From Paenibacillus_AA sp045062745 (GTDB lineage: Bacteria; Bacillota; Bacilli; Paenibacillales; NBRC-103111): 64,000 nt of DNA. Made by a program: the position numbers and the translations under genes. The DNA lies in assembly GCF_045062745.1 (NCBI RefSeq), contig NZ_JBJGED010000019.1, positions 1 to 64,000 on the forward strand, written 5' to 3'. Each line of letters begins with the position of its first letter. Position 1 is the stretch's first letter. Shown here piece by piece: positions 62,855-64,000 of the stretch. The notes under the pieces are model-generated. The model was not told the origin of the DNA and searched no databases. It saw nothing but the letters and a program-made list of their open reading frames with translations.

Positions 62855-64000
62855 TCAGTCAATCGATCCAAGCGTTTTCAGCGTCCTTACGAACACGACC
62901 ACCGCCTGTGCGCGTGTTGTTTCTCCCTTTGGACTGAATGTGTCCTCGGCTGTACCTGTCATTATTTGAAGCTTGACCATGAGACGAACGTCCTCCAGAT
63001 AAGACGCGTCCACGCTTCCGATATCCTTGTAGCCGTCCAAGCTAACGGGTTGCTGTGTGATCGCCAGATTTTCGAGCGTAATGACAGCAGCCAGCATACT
63101 TGCCATATCTTCGCGGGTTAGCGGCTGATCCGGCATGAAGCTGTAGCCTTTCACGAAGTTCAGTAGTCCGAGCTCCTTCGCTTTCGCTACCTCTCCAAAA
63201 TACCATGCGTTTTGCTTCACATCGTCATAGGGCACCGTACTGCCGGTCGATGTGCCGCGTCCGAGCGCCCGGACCAGCATCGCAGTGAACTCCGCTCTTG
63301 TTACGGCTCGGTCAGGGTTGTATAGGCCGCCGCCAACGCCATCCACAAGCCCTTTCGCCGCAGCAAGTTCGACGAACGACTGGCTCCAATGCTTAAGCAC
63401 ATCGGTAAAGCTCGCCGCATTTTCCGCCACCGTATACACGCTATTGGAATAAGAGCGGATCATCACATACCATATGCCATCGATCAATACTTTCTTGGCG
63501 GGAACAAACTGAAACTTCTTCGTAGTATCGTTATAGCGGAAAGCGCCCCATTGCTCCGGCATGCTGGCTATGCTCTTCGGCATCGGTATCACTCTCGTGA
63601 GCGCCTTATTGAACTGATCCGCTGTTCCGATCGTTTGGCCAGTCTTCGTATTTATAACGTCGATGTGGAAATCCACCATCGCGCCCAGCACTTTACCCTC
63701 TGGTAAGTCGTTCGAAAGCGCCGTCCGTATGTCTTTGTCGCCGGACTTGTCAGTAAGCACAATCTTGAAATGGATATCCTCGGCTTTGAGGTTATGGTTT
63801 GCAAGCAAGTCTTTGAGTCCCGGAATCAGCGACGCCACATTGACCGGTATTCGATAGATGCCGTAAGGCGTCTTAATCTCGATTAAGAAGGTAGGGTTCT
63901 TACCCTCAAAGCTCGTCAAAATGCTTGCCGGAATGCTCACATACGCTACGCCGTCCTTAGGCGTAACTTCCAGTGTGACGGATGGCTTCGTTGTGTCGAT
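62855..64000 (-). CDS. S-layer homology (SLH) domain surface protein, C-terminal part
   Basis: 381 residues are visible; the frame is open to the right edge, and the GTG at 63940 is internal, not a start. The visible N-terminal part is a beta-rich region with VTPKDGVAYVSIPAS and FEIK/IPVNVASL strands, as found in large secreted Paenibacillus proteins. Three SLH repeats close the protein: WSQSFVELAAAKGLVDGVGG..TRAEFTAMLVRAL, WYFGEVAKAKELGLLN..LTREDMASMLAAV and YLEDVRLMVKLQIMTG..TTRAQAVVVFVRTL. They would bind pyruvylated secondary cell-wall polymer. Whether the missing part is an enzyme cannot be judged. Confidence 0.92.
   Translation of the reverse strand: MDTTKPSVTLEVTPKDGVAYVSIPASILTSFEGKNPTFLIEIKTPYGIYRIPVNVASLIPGLKDLLANHNLKAEDIHFKIVLTDKSGDKDIRTALSNDLPEGKVLGAMVDFHIDVINTKTGQTIGTADQFNKALTRVIPMPKSIASMPEQWGAFRYNDTTKKFQFVPAKKVLIDGIWYVMIRSYSNSVYTVAENAASFTDVLKHWSQSFVELAAAKGLVDGVGGGLYNPDRAVTRAEFTAMLVRALGRGTSTGSTVPYDDVKQNAWYFGEVAKAKELGLLNFVKGYSFMPDQPLTREDMASMLAAVITLENLAITQQPVSLDGYKDIGSVDASYLEDVRLMVKLQIMTGTAEDTFSPKGETTRAQAVVVFVRTLKTLGSID

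Noticed and set aside
62855..63940. Reading the SLH protein as a complete 361-residue gene starting at 63940
   Set aside because: The frame stays open for the remaining 20 codons to the window edge with plausible protein sequence, and the GTG at 63940 has no ribosome site; the gene is a C-terminal fragment.

Overview
The window looks like a chromosomal segment of a low-to-mid GC Gram-positive bacterium of the Paenibacillaceae (Paenibacillus or Cohnella type). The support is strong AGGAGG-type ribosome sites, sigma-A promoters, CUT1 sugar importers of the LplB/YtcP kind with lipoprotein binding proteins, YesM/YesN-type two-component systems, membrane-bound Cache-AraC regulators, an SLH-domain surface protein and an AhpC/AhpF pair under a PerR-like box. 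I saw no tRNA, rRNA, CRISPR, prophage or intact insertion sequence.

Layout. 1-7.5 kb (minus strand): a response regulator cut by the window edge with an unusual two-kinase hybrid sensor, then a cassette of a cNMP-domain ABC exporter, two GNAT-like proteins and a small membrane protein, with possible tiny ORFs in its only gap. 7.6-15.8 kb: small regulatory/detoxification units: ArsR + MFS exporter, DUF1801, an ArsR-AHSA1 fusion divergent from an FAD amine-oxidase-like enzyme, a quinone-reductase-like MDR protein, and a MalT/LuxR ATPase regulator. 15.9-26.8 kb: Cache-AraC regulator, gamma-glutamyltransferase-like enzyme, ABC importer 1, ceramidase-like amidase and GH3 enzyme. 27-38 kb: DUF4091/GH123-like enzyme, an unknown protein, YesN/YesM pair, importer 2 and NagA. 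38.3-44.2 kb: second Cache-AraC regulator with importer 3. 44.2-46 kb: ECF sigma factor with a BNR-repeat anti-sigma-like partner. 46.1-53.3 kb: second YesN/YesM pair, importer 4 and a glycerophosphodiesterase. 53.3-64 kb: TIM-barrel protein divergent from MarR, an intergenic repeat cluster, VOC protein, ahpCF, UbiB-like kinase with a phasin-like protein, a second FAD amine-oxidase-like enzyme with an ECF41 sigma factor, and the C-terminal part of an SLH protein.

How it works together. Four complete binding-protein/permease sets each have their own AraC-type regulator but none has an ATPase gene, so a shared MsmX-like ATPase elsewhere is expected. The accompanying enzymes (GGT-like, ceramidase-like amidase, GH3, DUF4091/GH123-like, NagA) point to import and intracellular breakdown of amino-sugar glycoconjugates, muropeptides or glycolipid-like compounds; the exact substrates are not readable from sequence.

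The signals most worth following are in the non-coding DNA: a 47-bp element shared by two regulator promoters, a 35-bp element shared by a regulator gene and its presumed importer operon, helically phased direct repeats upstream of importers 3 and 4, paired ArsR operators, and a near-ideal ECF41 promoter in front of the ECF41 operon.
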